From Streptomyces reniochalinae (GTDB lineage: Bacteria > Actinomycetota > Actinomycetes > Streptomycetales > Streptomycetaceae), in assembly GCF_003323735.1 (NCBI RefSeq), contig NZ_QOIM01000023.1, forward strand, positions 62,001-126,000: DNA of 64,000 nucleotides, written 5' to 3'. A program made the translations under genes and the position numbers. The notes under the pieces are model-generated. The model was not told where the DNA came from. It saw only the letters and a list, made by a program, of their open reading frames with translations, and searched no databases. This document shows positions 1-7,375 of this stretch, in pieces. How positions within the stretch are numbered: position 1 is the first letter of the stretch; every line of letters begins with the position of its first letter.

Positions 1-106
1 ACCGCACACGGCGGGCTGACGCGCTGTACACGAATGTCTGACAGATTCCTGGAACTCCTGCCCGGACGCACCGCGAGAACACTTACGGATTCGGCCGGAC
101 CTGTGT

Positions 107-134
107 GATGCGTGTAACGCCGTGGTCACGCATC
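107..134. terminator. hairpin at the end of the STAS gene
   Basis: A perfect 8-bp inverted repeat (GATGCGTG at 107..114 with CACGCATC at 127..134) straddles the stop codon of the leftward STAS gene. There is no T-run, which is usual for streptomycete terminators. The remaining bases 1..106 show no gene that I can support. Confidence 0.4.
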
Positions 135-524
135 GGGCTGCTGTGACGCGCCCGAGGGACGCCGCAGGGCCGAGGCGAGGTCGTCGTGCACGGTGAAGAC
201 CGCGTTGGCCCCCGTGATCTCGAACACCCGCGCCACCACGGGAAGCATCCCCGCCAGGTGGACGGCGCCGCCCTCGGCCTCCGCCTTCAGCCGGGCTCCG
301 AGCAGCACGTTCAGCCCGGTCGAGTCGCAGAACTCCAGCCGGGAGCAGTCCACGACCAGGCGGCTGTACCCCTCGTCGACACTCCGCTCCAGCGGCTCGC
401 GCAAGAGCTCCGCGGTGTGGTGATCGAGCTCACCCTCCGGGGTCACCACGGCACTGCCTTCCTCGTGCCGTAGGTCGACCGTCAGCCGGCCCTGGCTCGT
501 GCTGCCAGGCATCCCGCGGTCCAT
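126..524 (-). CDS. STAS-domain anti-sigma factor antagonist
   Basis: A 132-residue protein of the SpoIIAA/RsbV/BldG type, a single STAS domain. Family members bind and neutralise anti-sigma kinases when unphosphorylated and are inactivated by phosphorylation of one serine. Here that serine is Ser68 in the motif FCDSTGLNVLL. The N-terminal half has the usual VTPEGELDHHTA strand. I start at the ATG at 524 because AGAAGGGG lies just upstream; an in-frame ATG at 572 would add 16 residues unlike the family. It is divergent from a SigB/SigF-group sigma gene, so it probably acts in that partner-switching circuit. No anti-sigma kinase gene lies beside it. A GGGTAC-type promoter is visible upstream, suggesting control by a sigma factor of the same group. 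Confidence 0.9.
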   Translation of the reverse strand: MDRGMPGSTSQGRLTVDLRHEEGSAVVTPEGELDHHTAELLREPLERSVDEGYSRLVVDCSRLEFCDSTGLNVLLGARLKAEAEGGAVHLAGMLPVVARVFEITGANAVFTVHDDLASALRRPSGASQQPDA

Positions 525-607
525 GCACACCCCTTCTGATCGTGTGAGGGCCTTCACTGCTTCCCCCGTCAAGCGGTTCGAACCCTACGCCTTCGACCGC
601 TCTACCG

Positions 608-633
608 GTACCCGAACATTGGACAGAACACAC
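608..633 (-). promoter_or_regulatory. candidate SigB/SigF-type promoter of the STAS gene
   Basis: On the minus strand the sequence reads GTGT, 16 bases, then GGGTAC. This fits the published streptomycete SigB/SigH-group consensus GNNT-N14-16-GGGTAY. A start site would fall near 600, about 75 bases before the STAS start codon. This is inferred from pattern only. Confidence 0.45.
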
Positions 634-785
634 CAAAACCAGACACAACGAACTTGCTCTGGCTGTGGGGAAACAGGTAGGTCTAGTAGGGATACCGAAC
701 CGACGTCGGCCCTGGAGGCGCCGCACCCCGTAGTGCACGTCACGGCTTCGGCAGCCATATGCCGAGAAAACCATGGAGGACAGCC

Positions 786-1778
786 ATGTCACCCCGGCTC
801 GACAACGGGATATCCGACCCCGCTGATATGCAGGTCGCGACAGCTCCCGCCGTTCCGGAGCAGCACAGCCCGGACCGGCTGCCGGATACCCACCCCCTGC
901 CTACCGACGCCCTCACAGGCGACCAGGCGAGCCCGGAAGCAATCGCCGAGGCGGTCGAAGCCGACCTCTTCGAGCAGTTCCAGCTCCCTGAGATCCCACC
1001 CTATGACGAGGTCGGTCCGCTGGACGCGCGGGCCCTGTCCAAGACGCTCTTCCGGCGTCTGGAGACCCTCGAAGAGGGCACTCACGAATACGCGTACGTA
1101 CGCAACACGCTGGTCGAACTCAACCTCGCCCTGGTGAAGTTCGCGGCCTCCAGGTTCCGCTCCCGCAGCGAGCCCATGGAGGACATCGTCCAGGTCGGCA
1201 CCATCGGCCTCATCAAGGCGATCGACCGCTTCGAACTCGACCGCGGCGTGGAGTTCCCCACCTTCGCCATGCCGACCATCGTCGGCGAGATCAAGCGCTT
1301 CTTCCGCGACACGTCCTGGTCGGTACGCGTACCCCGCCGCCTCCAGGAGCTCCGGCTCGACCTGGCCAAGGCGGGCGACGAACTCGCCCAGAAGCTGGAC
1401 CGGGCACCGACGGTCGAGGAGCTGGCCCAGCGGCTCAACATCTCCACCGAGGACGTCGTCGAGGGCATGGCGGCGAGCAACGCCTACACCGCCAGCTCGC
1501 TGGACGCGCAGCCCGAGGAGGACGACACCGAGGGCGCTCTGGCCGACCGCATCGGCTACGAGGACCACGGCCTCGAAGGCATCGAGTACGTCGAGTCACT
1601 CAAGCCGCTGATCGCCGAGCTCCCGGCCCGCGACCGCAAGATCCTCTCGCTGCGGTTCGTGGCGAACATGACCCAGTCGGAGATCGGTGAGGAACTCGGC
1701 ATCTCGCAGATGCACGTCTCCCGTCTCCTCTCCCGCACCCTGGGCAAGCTCCGCAAGGGGCTGATGATCGAGGAGTGA
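786..1778 (+). CDS. RNA polymerase sigma factor, SigB/SigF/SigG group
   Basis: A 330-residue alternative sigma-70 factor of the stress/sporulation group. The first ~85 residues are an acidic, poorly conserved extension. Region 2 follows (around EDIVQVGTIGLIKAIDRF, then the promoter-opening segment ending RRLQELR), then region 3 and the region 4 helix-turn-helix TQSEIGEELGISQMHVSRLL near the end. The ATG at 786 has GGAGG nine bases upstream; an upstream in-frame ATG at 759 lacks this. Streptomyces has about nine paralogues of this group (sigB, F, G, H, I, K, L, M, N). The hut neighbourhood recalls sigI of S. coelicolor, but I cannot assign the paralogue from sequence alone. Such factors direct stress, osmotic or sporulation genes and are held by anti-sigma kinases, none of which is adjacent. 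Confidence 0.92.
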   Translation: MSPRLDNGISDPADMQVATAPAVPEQHSPDRLPDTHPLPTDALTGDQASPEAIAEAVEADLFEQFQLPEIPPYDEVGPLDARALSKTLFRRLETLEEGTHEYAYVRNTLVELNLALVKFAASRFRSRSEPMEDIVQVGTIGLIKAIDRFELDRGVEFPTFAMPTIVGEIKRFFRDTSWSVRVPRRLQELRLDLAKAGDELAQKLDRAPTVEELAQRLNISTEDVVEGMAASNAYTASSLDAQPEEDDTEGALADRIGYEDHGLEGIEYVESLKPLIAELPARDRKILSLRFVANMTQSEIGEELGISQMHVSRLLSRTLGKLRKGLMIEE

Positions 1779-1823
1779 CGCGGGGCGCCCCACGCGGCGA
1801 CGCGTGTGCGGCTCACTCCGTGT

Positions 1824-1874
1824 GCCGAGGGCCCGGCCGGACGGTGACCACACCAGTCCGGCCGGGCCCTCGGC
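1824..1874. terminator. bidirectional terminator between sigma gene and marR
   Basis: A perfect 19-bp stem (1824..1842 with 1856..1874) and a 13-base loop sits between two convergent genes. It would end both transcripts. Confidence 0.8.
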
Positions 1875-1894
1875 CGTGCCGGGGCAGCACGGAG

Positions 1895-2467
1895 TCACTC
1901 CGTGCGCAGCGCGCTGTCCAGGATGCGTTCGAGCGTCGTCAGGTCCGCCTGCGAGAGGCCGCGCAGAGCGGGGGGCGGTGTGTCGGAGACCCGTGCCATC
2001 ACAGCCGCGGCCCGTGCCCCCTGCTCGGTGACCTCGACCAGCTTGGACCGCCGGTCGGCCGGGTTCGGCTCGCGCGTGACGTGGCCGCGCTGCACCAGGT
2101 ACTCGACCGTGAGCGTGGTGTGCGGCGCGTCCGCGAACAGGCCCGCCGCCAGCGCGCTCAGCGTCAGTGGACCCTCGGTGGCGATGTGGCGGAGCGCCTT
2201 GGCCCGGAAGTAGCTCATGCCCAACTCCTCGGTCACCCGCGTGCGGACGTCGGCCACTTCGAGCACGAGAGTGCGCAGGTCGCGCCAGACGCGCACGGCG
2301 GACGGCCCGGCGCCGGGGCCGGCCACCGGGCCGGACGGCGGGTCGGCCACCGGGCCGGACGGCGGGCCGCCCTGCGGCGCGGCCACCGGGCCGGCCTCCG
2401 GTGAGGTGGTCGGTCCGGGCGGTGGGGGGCGGTGGTTGAGCCGGTCGCCGGAGGGTGTCGCGGTCAT
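1895..2467 (-). CDS. MarR-family transcriptional regulator
   Basis: A 190-residue winged-helix MarR protein. The first ~55 residues are a Pro/Gly/Ala-rich tail with short repeats of GPVA-type units. The DNA-binding core follows: GPLTLSALAAGLFADAPHTT, then recognition helix and wing ending NPADRRSKLVEVTEQG. Start ATG at 2467 has GGAAAGG upstream. The start overlaps the stop of the upstream MFS gene in an ATGA, so the two are translationally coupled and form one operon. MarR proteins usually repress such a pump until a toxic ligand binds. An inverted-repeat cluster in front of the operon is the likely operator. Confidence 0.88.
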   Translation of the reverse strand: MTATPSGDRLNHRPPPPGPTTSPEAGPVAAPQGGPPSGPVADPPSGPVAGPGAGPSAVRVWRDLRTLVLEVADVRTRVTEELGMSYFRAKALRHIATEGPLTLSALAAGLFADAPHTTLTVEYLVQRGHVTREPNPADRRSKLVEVTEQGARAAAVMARVSDTPPPALRGLSQADLTTLERILDSALRTE

Positions 2468-4035
2468 GTCGCTGTGCCCTTTCCGCCCGTTCGGGTCGAG
2501 TGGGGTGCCGGGCGGGGGGCGGGGGCCGGCGGGGCTCCCGTCGGTTCCTCCAGCAGGTGGGCGGCGCGCCGTGCCGTCCCGCGGGCCCAGCGGCCCGTGG
2601 TCGCCGCGCCGAGGGCGAAGACCGCCACACCGCAGCCCGTGATGATCCACCAGGCGGTGCGCTGTGCGTCCTGGAACCCGGCCGCGTCCCGCAGGCCGCC
2701 GCCCGCTCCACCACCCGCCGTCGCACCGGCCATCACGGCACCGATCACGGCGACCCCCAGGGAGGAGCCGACCTGGCGGCTCGTCGAGGCGACCGCCGCC
2801 GCCACCCCCGCCTGGGCCCGCGGCATACCGGAGACAGCGGAGTTGGTGATGGGCGCGTTGACCAGGCCGAAGCCCACGCCGAAGAGGACGAAGCCCGCGA
2901 AGAGCACCCCGAGCGGCAGGTCGGCGGAGGCGGTCCGGGCGAGCAGCACCCCGCAGGCCGCCAGGCCCACCCCCGCCGCGAGCAGCGGCACTCTGGGACC
3001 CCGGTTGCCCACCAGGCGGCCGGAGAGCGGCGCGAACAGGAGCGTCATGACGGCCATCGGCAGCAGGCACAGGCCGGCATGCAGCGCGCTCATGCCGCGT
3101 ACTTCCTGCAAGTACAGGGAGGTCAGGAACAGGAAGCCGCCCAGCGCGGCGAACGCGCACACCGCGGTGGCCGTGGCCCCGGCGAACGGGACACTGCGGA
3201 AGAAGCGCGGGTCGATCAGGGGTTCACTGCGGCGCGCCTCGTAAAGCGGCAGCGCCACCAGGGCGAGGAGGGCGACGGCGGCGCAGCCCAGCACCAGTGG
3301 GGAGAGCAGCCCCCGGTGCGGGCTCTCGATGATGCCGAAGGTCAGTCCGGCCAGCAGGACGACCATGAGTGCCTGCCCGCCCGGATCCGCCCTGCGGGCC
3401 CGCGGGGCGCGGGACTCGGGGATGTACCGCGTCGTCAGCAGCATGGCGGCCAGCCCCACCGGGACGTTGACCCAGAAGATCGCCTGCCATCCGCTCACCT
3501 GGACGAGCAGTCCGCCCAGCAGGGGGCCCGCCGCCATGCTGATGCCGACGACGCCGCCCCACACGCCTATCGCGCGGGCGCGTTCGCGCGGCTCGGTGAA
3601 GGTGTTGGTGATGATCGACATCGCGACGGGGTTGAGCATCGAACCGCCCACCGCCTGCAACGCTCTGGCCGCCACCAGCCACCCGAGCCCCGGCGCGAGA
3701 CTGCACAGCAGCGAGCCCAGTACGAACAGCGCGAGTCCCCAGCGGAAGACCCGGCGGCGGCCGAGTCTGTCCGCCGTCGAGCCGGCGAGCATCAGCAGAC
3801 CCGCGAGCACGAGGGTGTAGGCGTCCACCACCCACTGAAGCCCGGAGACGGACGCGTCCAGATCCGCTCTGATGTCGGGGAGCGCCACGTTGAGCGCCGT
3901 CGTGTCGACGCTGACGATCAGCAGCGACATGCAGCAGATCGCCAGGACGAGATACCGGCGGCGCGAGGCGAGTTCGGCGTCCGTCCCCGAGCCGGTGTGC
4001 GGCCGCGCGCCCGCGCCTGTGTCCGCGTCCGTCAA
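2464..4035 (-). CDS. MFS drug efflux transporter, DHA2 (14-helix) family
   Basis: A 523-residue inner-membrane proton antiporter. Family signs are the first helix with motif D1-like VDTTALNVALPDIRADL, motif A GSTADRLGRRRVF, and motif C around GVVGISMAAGPLLGGLLV. About fourteen hydrophobic segments fit the DHA2/EmrB-QacA group. The best start is the TTG at 4035, which follows GGGGGG by a few bases and gives the expected short cytoplasmic N-terminus; the frame stays open upstream without RBS or conserved residues. First gene of an operon with marR, so the substrate is probably a toxic amphiphile or antibiotic. Substrate not predictable. Confidence 0.88.
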   Translation of the reverse strand: MTDADTGAGARPHTGSGTDAELASRRRYLVLAICCMSLLIVSVDTTALNVALPDIRADLDASVSGLQWVVDAYTLVLAGLLMLAGSTADRLGRRRVFRWGLALFVLGSLLCSLAPGLGWLVAARALQAVGGSMLNPVAMSIITNTFTEPRERARAIGVWGGVVGISMAAGPLLGGLLVQVSGWQAIFWVNVPVGLAAMLLTTRYIPESRAPRARRADPGGQALMVVLLAGLTFGIIESPHRGLLSPLVLGCAAVALLALVALPLYEARRSEPLIDPRFFRSVPFAGATATAVCAFAALGGFLFLTSLYLQEVRGMSALHAGLCLLPMAVMTLLFAPLSGRLVGNRGPRVPLLAAGVGLAACGVLLARTASADLPLGVLFAGFVLFGVGFGLVNAPITNSAVSGMPRAQAGVAAAVASTSRQVGSSLGVAVIGAVMAGATAGGGAGGGLRDAAGFQDAQRTAWWIITGCGVAVFALGAATTGRWARGTARRAAHLLEEPTGAPPAPAPRPAPHSTRTGGKGTAT

Positions 4036-4053
4036 GTGACCCCCCTGTGTTGC

Positions 4054-4074
4054 TTGTACGGCTACAACGATTGT
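4054..4074. promoter_or_regulatory. candidate MarR operator before the MFS-marR operon
   Basis: Two overlapping inverted repeats occur 20 to 40 bases upstream of the TTG start: TTGTACGGCTACAA (4054..4067) and ACAACGATTGT (4064..4074). A further TACAAC occurs at 4080..4085. MarR proteins bind such short A/T-rich palindromes. Position and AT content are the only evidence. Confidence 0.55.
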
Positions 4075-4191
4075 GACTCTACAACCAGTCGCCGACAACG
4101 CCCCGGGGGCCAGGACGGGATGTGCCGCGGCCTGCGGTTTCCTACCGTCGGTGGGACGACGAGGACGGCTCGGACCGACCGGGGGCGACAC

Positions 4192-4338
4192 GTGCACACC
4201 TGCCGGAGGGACCACACGGAAACCAGCGGCGCCGGGGAAGCGGCCGCCTGCCGCCGTGCGCTCTTCGCCCGGACCTTCCGCGCGGCCTACGGCGTCGCCC
4301 CGCAGGACTTCCGCGCCGGTGCGCTCCGGGTCTCCTGA
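4192..4338 (+). pseudogene. C-terminal remnant of an AraC/XylS-family regulator
   Basis: The reading frame ending at 4338 closes with RALFARTFRAAYGVAPQDFR, which is the second helix-turn-helix end of AraC/XylS proteins (F-R-x-x-Y-G-x-x-P-x-x-F-R signature). Only about 30 residues are recognisable. The sequence before it (from a possible GTG at 4192) does not look like an AraC domain and no full-length gene is present. This is a decayed gene end. Confidence 0.6.
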
Positions 4339-4454
4339 GCGGGGTCAGGAGACCCGAAGACCCGGGGAACCGTGGGCCGGTGCGGCTGGGGCTTTCCCTG
4401 CGGAGCGTGCTCCGGTCAGGGGGTGCCACTGGCCGTGGCGTGCGGTCCGCGGGT

Positions 4455-4499
4455 GGGTTGTGGCTTGGCGCGCAGTTCCCCGCGCCCCTTTCAGGGCGC
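4455..4499. repeat. Streptomyces intergenic repeat with terminal hairpin
   Basis: The stretch containing GCGCAGTTCCCCGCGCCCCT resembles a short sequence I know as very common in Streptomyces intergenic regions. It ends in a hairpin, GCGCCC (4482..4487) with GGGCGC (4494..4499), which may act as a terminator. The claim of wide dispersal is from memory. Confidence 0.5.
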
Positions 4500-4715
4500 C
4501 TAGGGAGTGTCTTCAAAGTAGCGGCGTCCGCCCGGAGGGCGGGCCTGGCGGTGTCTGGTGCGTGCGCTCGCAAGGCGGAGGAGGGAGCCCCTGCGTGGGG
4601 GCACCTCCCGGGGCGAGCGAAGCCGAGCCCTGGGGGAAGCGGCGACCGACGACAACGCCGCGAGCGTGCGTGCCAGACACCGCCAGGCAGGCGGGACTTT
4701 GAAGACACGACCTAG
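4500..4715. mobile_element. MITE-like element with 13-bp terminal repeats and CTAG flanks
   Basis: The same 13 bases, GTGTCTTCAAAGT, lie at 4507..4519 and, inverted, at 4696..4708. Inside, CCTGGCGGTGTCTGG near the left end has its exact complement near the right end, so the element can fold into a long stem. It is flanked on both sides by CTAG (4500..4503 and 4712..4715), as expected for a 4-bp target duplication. CTAG fits the YTAR target preference of the IS5 subgroup of IS5-family transposons. At 216 bp it carries no transposase, so it would be mobilised in trans. The right flank supplies the hutI stop codon. Confidence 0.75.
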
Positions 4716-5890
4716 GCGACGCGGATTCCTCGGCGCCAGACCTCGGACACCAGCGGTACGCCCGGCCGGTAGGAGAGGTGGACGTGGGAGGGGGCGTCCA
4801 AGAGGGCCACGTCCGCCCGGCAGCCCGGCGTGAGGCGGCCGACGTCCGTGCGCCGCAGCGCCCGCGCGCCGCCGGCCGTCGCCGCCCAGAGGGCCTCGTC
4901 GGGCGTCATGTTCATCTCCCGTACGGCGATGGCGAGACAGAACGGCATCGACGAGGTGTACGAGGAACCCGGGTTGCAGTCGGTCGACAGGGCCACCGTG
5001 ACGCCCGCGTCGAGGAGGCGGCGGGCGTCCGGGTAGACCGCGCGGGTGGAGAACTCGCAGCCGGGCAGCAGCGTGGCGACGGTGCCGCTGTGGGCGAGCG
5101 CGTCGACGTCCTCGTCCGTGAGGTGGGTGCAGTGGTCCGCCGAGGCGGCGTCCAGTTCGACGGCGAGCCGGATGCCGGGCCCGTAGGAGAGCTGGTTGGC
5201 GTGCACGCGCGGGATGAGACCCGCTTCCCTGCCCGCGGTGAGGATGGTGCGGCACTGGTCCTCGTCGAAGGCGCCCTCCTCGCAGAACACGTCCACCCAA
5301 CGGGCGTGCGGGGCGCACTCGCGGAGCATCGGGCCGGCCACCAGCGCGGTGTAGGCGTCCGCGTCGTGTGCGTACTCGGGCGGTACGACGTGGGCCCCGA
5401 GGTAGGTGACCTCGTCCACGCCCGAGAGGGCCGCCACCCGCAGGGCGCGGGCCTCGTGCTCGGGGCTGAGCCCGTAGCCGGACTTCGTCTCCACCGTGGT
5501 CGTGCCCTGGGCGTACATCTCCCGCAGATGCGCGTCCAGGGTCGCCGCCAGCGCCTCGTCGCTCGCCTCGCGGGTCGCCTGGACGGTGGTGCGGATGCCG
5601 CCCGCCGTGTAGGGGCGGCCCGACATGCGGGCGTTGAACTCCTGGGTGCGGTCGCCCGCGTAGAGGAGGTGGGAGTGGCTGTCGACGAAACCGGGAACGG
5701 CGGCCCTGCCGCCCGCGTCGTGGGCCGTGTCGGCGGGCGGGGCCTTCTCGGTGGGGCCCACCCACGCGACCTGGTCGCCCTCGACGACGAGGGCGGCGTT
5801 CTCGATGATGCCGAGGGGGCTCCCGTCGCCCTGGGCGGGGTCGTTGGTGACCAGAGCGGCGATGTTGGTCAGGGCGGTTGTCTGGGGCAT
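4712..5890 (-). CDS. hutI: imidazolonepropionase
   Basis: A 392-residue amidohydrolase-superfamily enzyme that opens the ring of imidazolonepropionate to give N-formimino-L-glutamate, the third step of histidine breakdown. Visible are the metal-binding [10 protein letters not shown], the [12 protein letters not shown] segment, [10 protein letters not shown], a catalytic histidine in SADHCTHL, and [11 protein letters not shown] with a metal-ligand Asp. Length is typical (about 390 to 410). I chose the ATG at 5890, preceded by AAGGA. It is the last gene of the hut operon, 66 bases after hutF. Its stop codon TAG lies in the CTAG target duplication of the adjacent MITE-like element. Confidence 0.95.
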   Translation of the reverse strand: MPQTTALTNIAALVTNDPAQGDGSPLGIIENAALVVEGDQVAWVGPTEKAPPADTAHDAGGRAAVPGFVDSHSHLLYAGDRTQEFNARMSGRPYTAGGIRTTVQATREASDEALAATLDAHLREMYAQGTTTVETKSGYGLSPEHEARALRVAALSGVDEVTYLGAHVVPPEYAHDADAYTALVAGPMLRECAPHARWVDVFCEEGAFDEDQCRTILTAGREAGLIPRVHANQLSYGPGIRLAVELDAASADHCTHLTDEDVDALAHSGTVATLLPGCEFSTRAVYPDARRLLDAGVTVALSTDCNPGSSYTSSMPFCLAIAVREMNMTPDEALWAATAGGARALRRTDVGRLTPGCRADVALLDAPSHVHLSYRPGVPLVSEVWRRGIRVA

Positions 5891-5956
5891 GGGGTTCCTT
5901 GGCGGTGCTGCGGTGTCGGGGCGGGGGCCCGGACCGGGCACCCGCCTGACGGGTGG

Positions 5957-7375
5957 TCAGGGGCGGAGGGCGCCGATCGCCTCGGTCAGCGCGTGGGGGA
6001 CGGAGTCCACCAGCGTGTGGGCGCCGTCGCGCACCACGTGGCGGCCTGCCACCACGGTGTGCCGGACGTCGGCGGCGGTGGCGGCGAACACGGCCGTCTC
6101 CTCGGCGAGGCGGGCGACGGGGCCCGCGGTGCGTACGGAGTCGAGGGCGACGGTGGTGAAGTCGGCGAGGGCGCCGGTCTCCAGCCGGCTCGCCTCGGGC
6201 CAGCCGAGTGCCGCCTGTCCGCCTTCGGTGGCGGCGCGCAGCAGCTGCCCCGCGGTCCAGTGGCCGCGGGTGCGGCTGGCGAGCCGCTCGTCGAGCTCCA
6301 GGGCGCGGGCTTCCTCGAACATGTCGATGACGGCGTGGCTGTCGCTGCCCAGCGACAGTGCGGCTCCCGCGCGGTCGAGCGCGGGGGCCGGGCCGATGCC
6401 GTCGGCGAGGTCGCGTTCGGTGGTGGGGCACATGCACACGCCCGTGCCCGTGCGGCCCACCTGGCGGATGTCGTCGTCCGTCAGGTGGGTGGCGTGGACG
6501 GCGACGGTGCGCGGCGTGAGGACGCCGTGCTCGGCGAGCAGGGCGGTCGGCGTCATGCCGTGCACGCTCTCGCACGCCTCGTTCTCTGCGGTCTGTTCGG
6601 ACAGGTGGACGTGCAGGGGGGCGCCGCGTTCCTCGGCCCACTGCGCGACGGTGCCCAGCTCCCGTGCGGGCACCGCGCGCACGGAGTGCACGGCGGCGCC
6701 CACCCGCGCGTGTGCGCCCTCGGGCCTGAAGGCCGTGGCGCGCTCGGCCCAGGTCTCGGCGCTGCCGTCGCTGAAGCGCAGCTGCTGCCGGTTCGGCGGC
6801 TCGCCGCGGCCCTTGGGGCCGATGCCGGAGGAGAGGTAGGCGGTGTCCAGCAGGGTGATGCGGATGCCGGCGTCGGCGGCGGCGGCCACCAGCGCGTGGC
6901 TCATCGCGTTGGGGTCGTCGTAGCGTGCGCCGCCGGGCGCGTGGTGCAGGTAGTGGAATTCACCCACGCAGGTGATGCCCGCCAGCGCCATCTCGGCGTA
7001 CACCGCGCGGGCCAGCGTGTAGTAGGTGTCGGGGGTGAGCCGGGAGGCGGTCTGGTACATGGCGTCCCGCCAGGTCCAGAAGGTGCCCGAGCCGACCTGG
7101 ACGGTGGAGCGCAGGGCCCGGTGGAACGCGTGCGAGTGCGCGTTCGCCAGGCCCGGCAGGGTGAGCCCGCGCAGCACGGCGGCGCCGGTCGGTGGCGCCT
7201 CGACGTCCCTGCGGACGGCGCCGAGCCGCCCCTGTGCGGTCACCTCCAGGGCGACGTGCGGCTCGACGGTGCCGTTGAGCCAGGCGAGCTCGCACCAGTA
7301 GACCTTCTCGGCAGGCGCCGCGCCGGTGTCCGGTGCGGCGCCGTCGCCCGTCGGGTTGTTTCGCGTGGTCGTCAC
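5957..7375 (-). CDS. hutF: formimidoylglutamate deiminase
   Basis: A 472-residue metal-dependent deiminase of the amidohydrolase superfamily. It converts N-formimino-L-glutamate to N-formyl-L-glutamate plus ammonia, the alternative (HutF) branch of histidine catabolism. Motifs: ANAHSHAFHRAL with the HxH metal pair, HVHLSEQ, VHATHL and GSDSHAVID. The GTG start overlaps the TGA of the preceding M20 gene (GTGA), so translation is coupled. The first ~20 residues are a low-complexity tail. Its presence means this strain deaminates formiminoglutamate and needs a deformylase for the last step. Confidence 0.93.
   Translation of the reverse strand: MTTTRNNPTGDGAAPDTGAAPAEKVYWCELAWLNGTVEPHVALEVTAQGRLGAVRRDVEAPPTGAAVLRGLTLPGLANAHSHAFHRALRSTVQVGSGTFWTWRDAMYQTASRLTPDTYYTLARAVYAEMALAGITCVGEFHYLHHAPGGARYDDPNAMSHALVAAAADAGIRITLLDTAYLSSGIGPKGRGEPPNRQQLRFSDGSAETWAERATAFRPEGAHARVGAAVHSVRAVPARELGTVAQWAEERGAPLHVHLSEQTAENEACESVHGMTPTALLAEHGVLTPRTVAVHATHLTDDDIRQVGRTGTGVCMCPTTERDLADGIGPAPALDRAGAALSLGSDSHAVIDMFEEARALELDERLASRTRGHWTAGQLLRAATEGGQAALGWPEASRLETGALADFTTVALDSVRTAGPVARLAEETAVFAATAADVRHTVVAGRHVVRDGAHTLVDSVPHALTEAIGALRP

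Noticed and set aside
2455..4338. Large plus-strand frame spanning the MFS gene
   Set aside because: Most of it is a shadow of the MFS gene; only the last ~30 codons, past the pump gene, resemble AraC and are reported separately.
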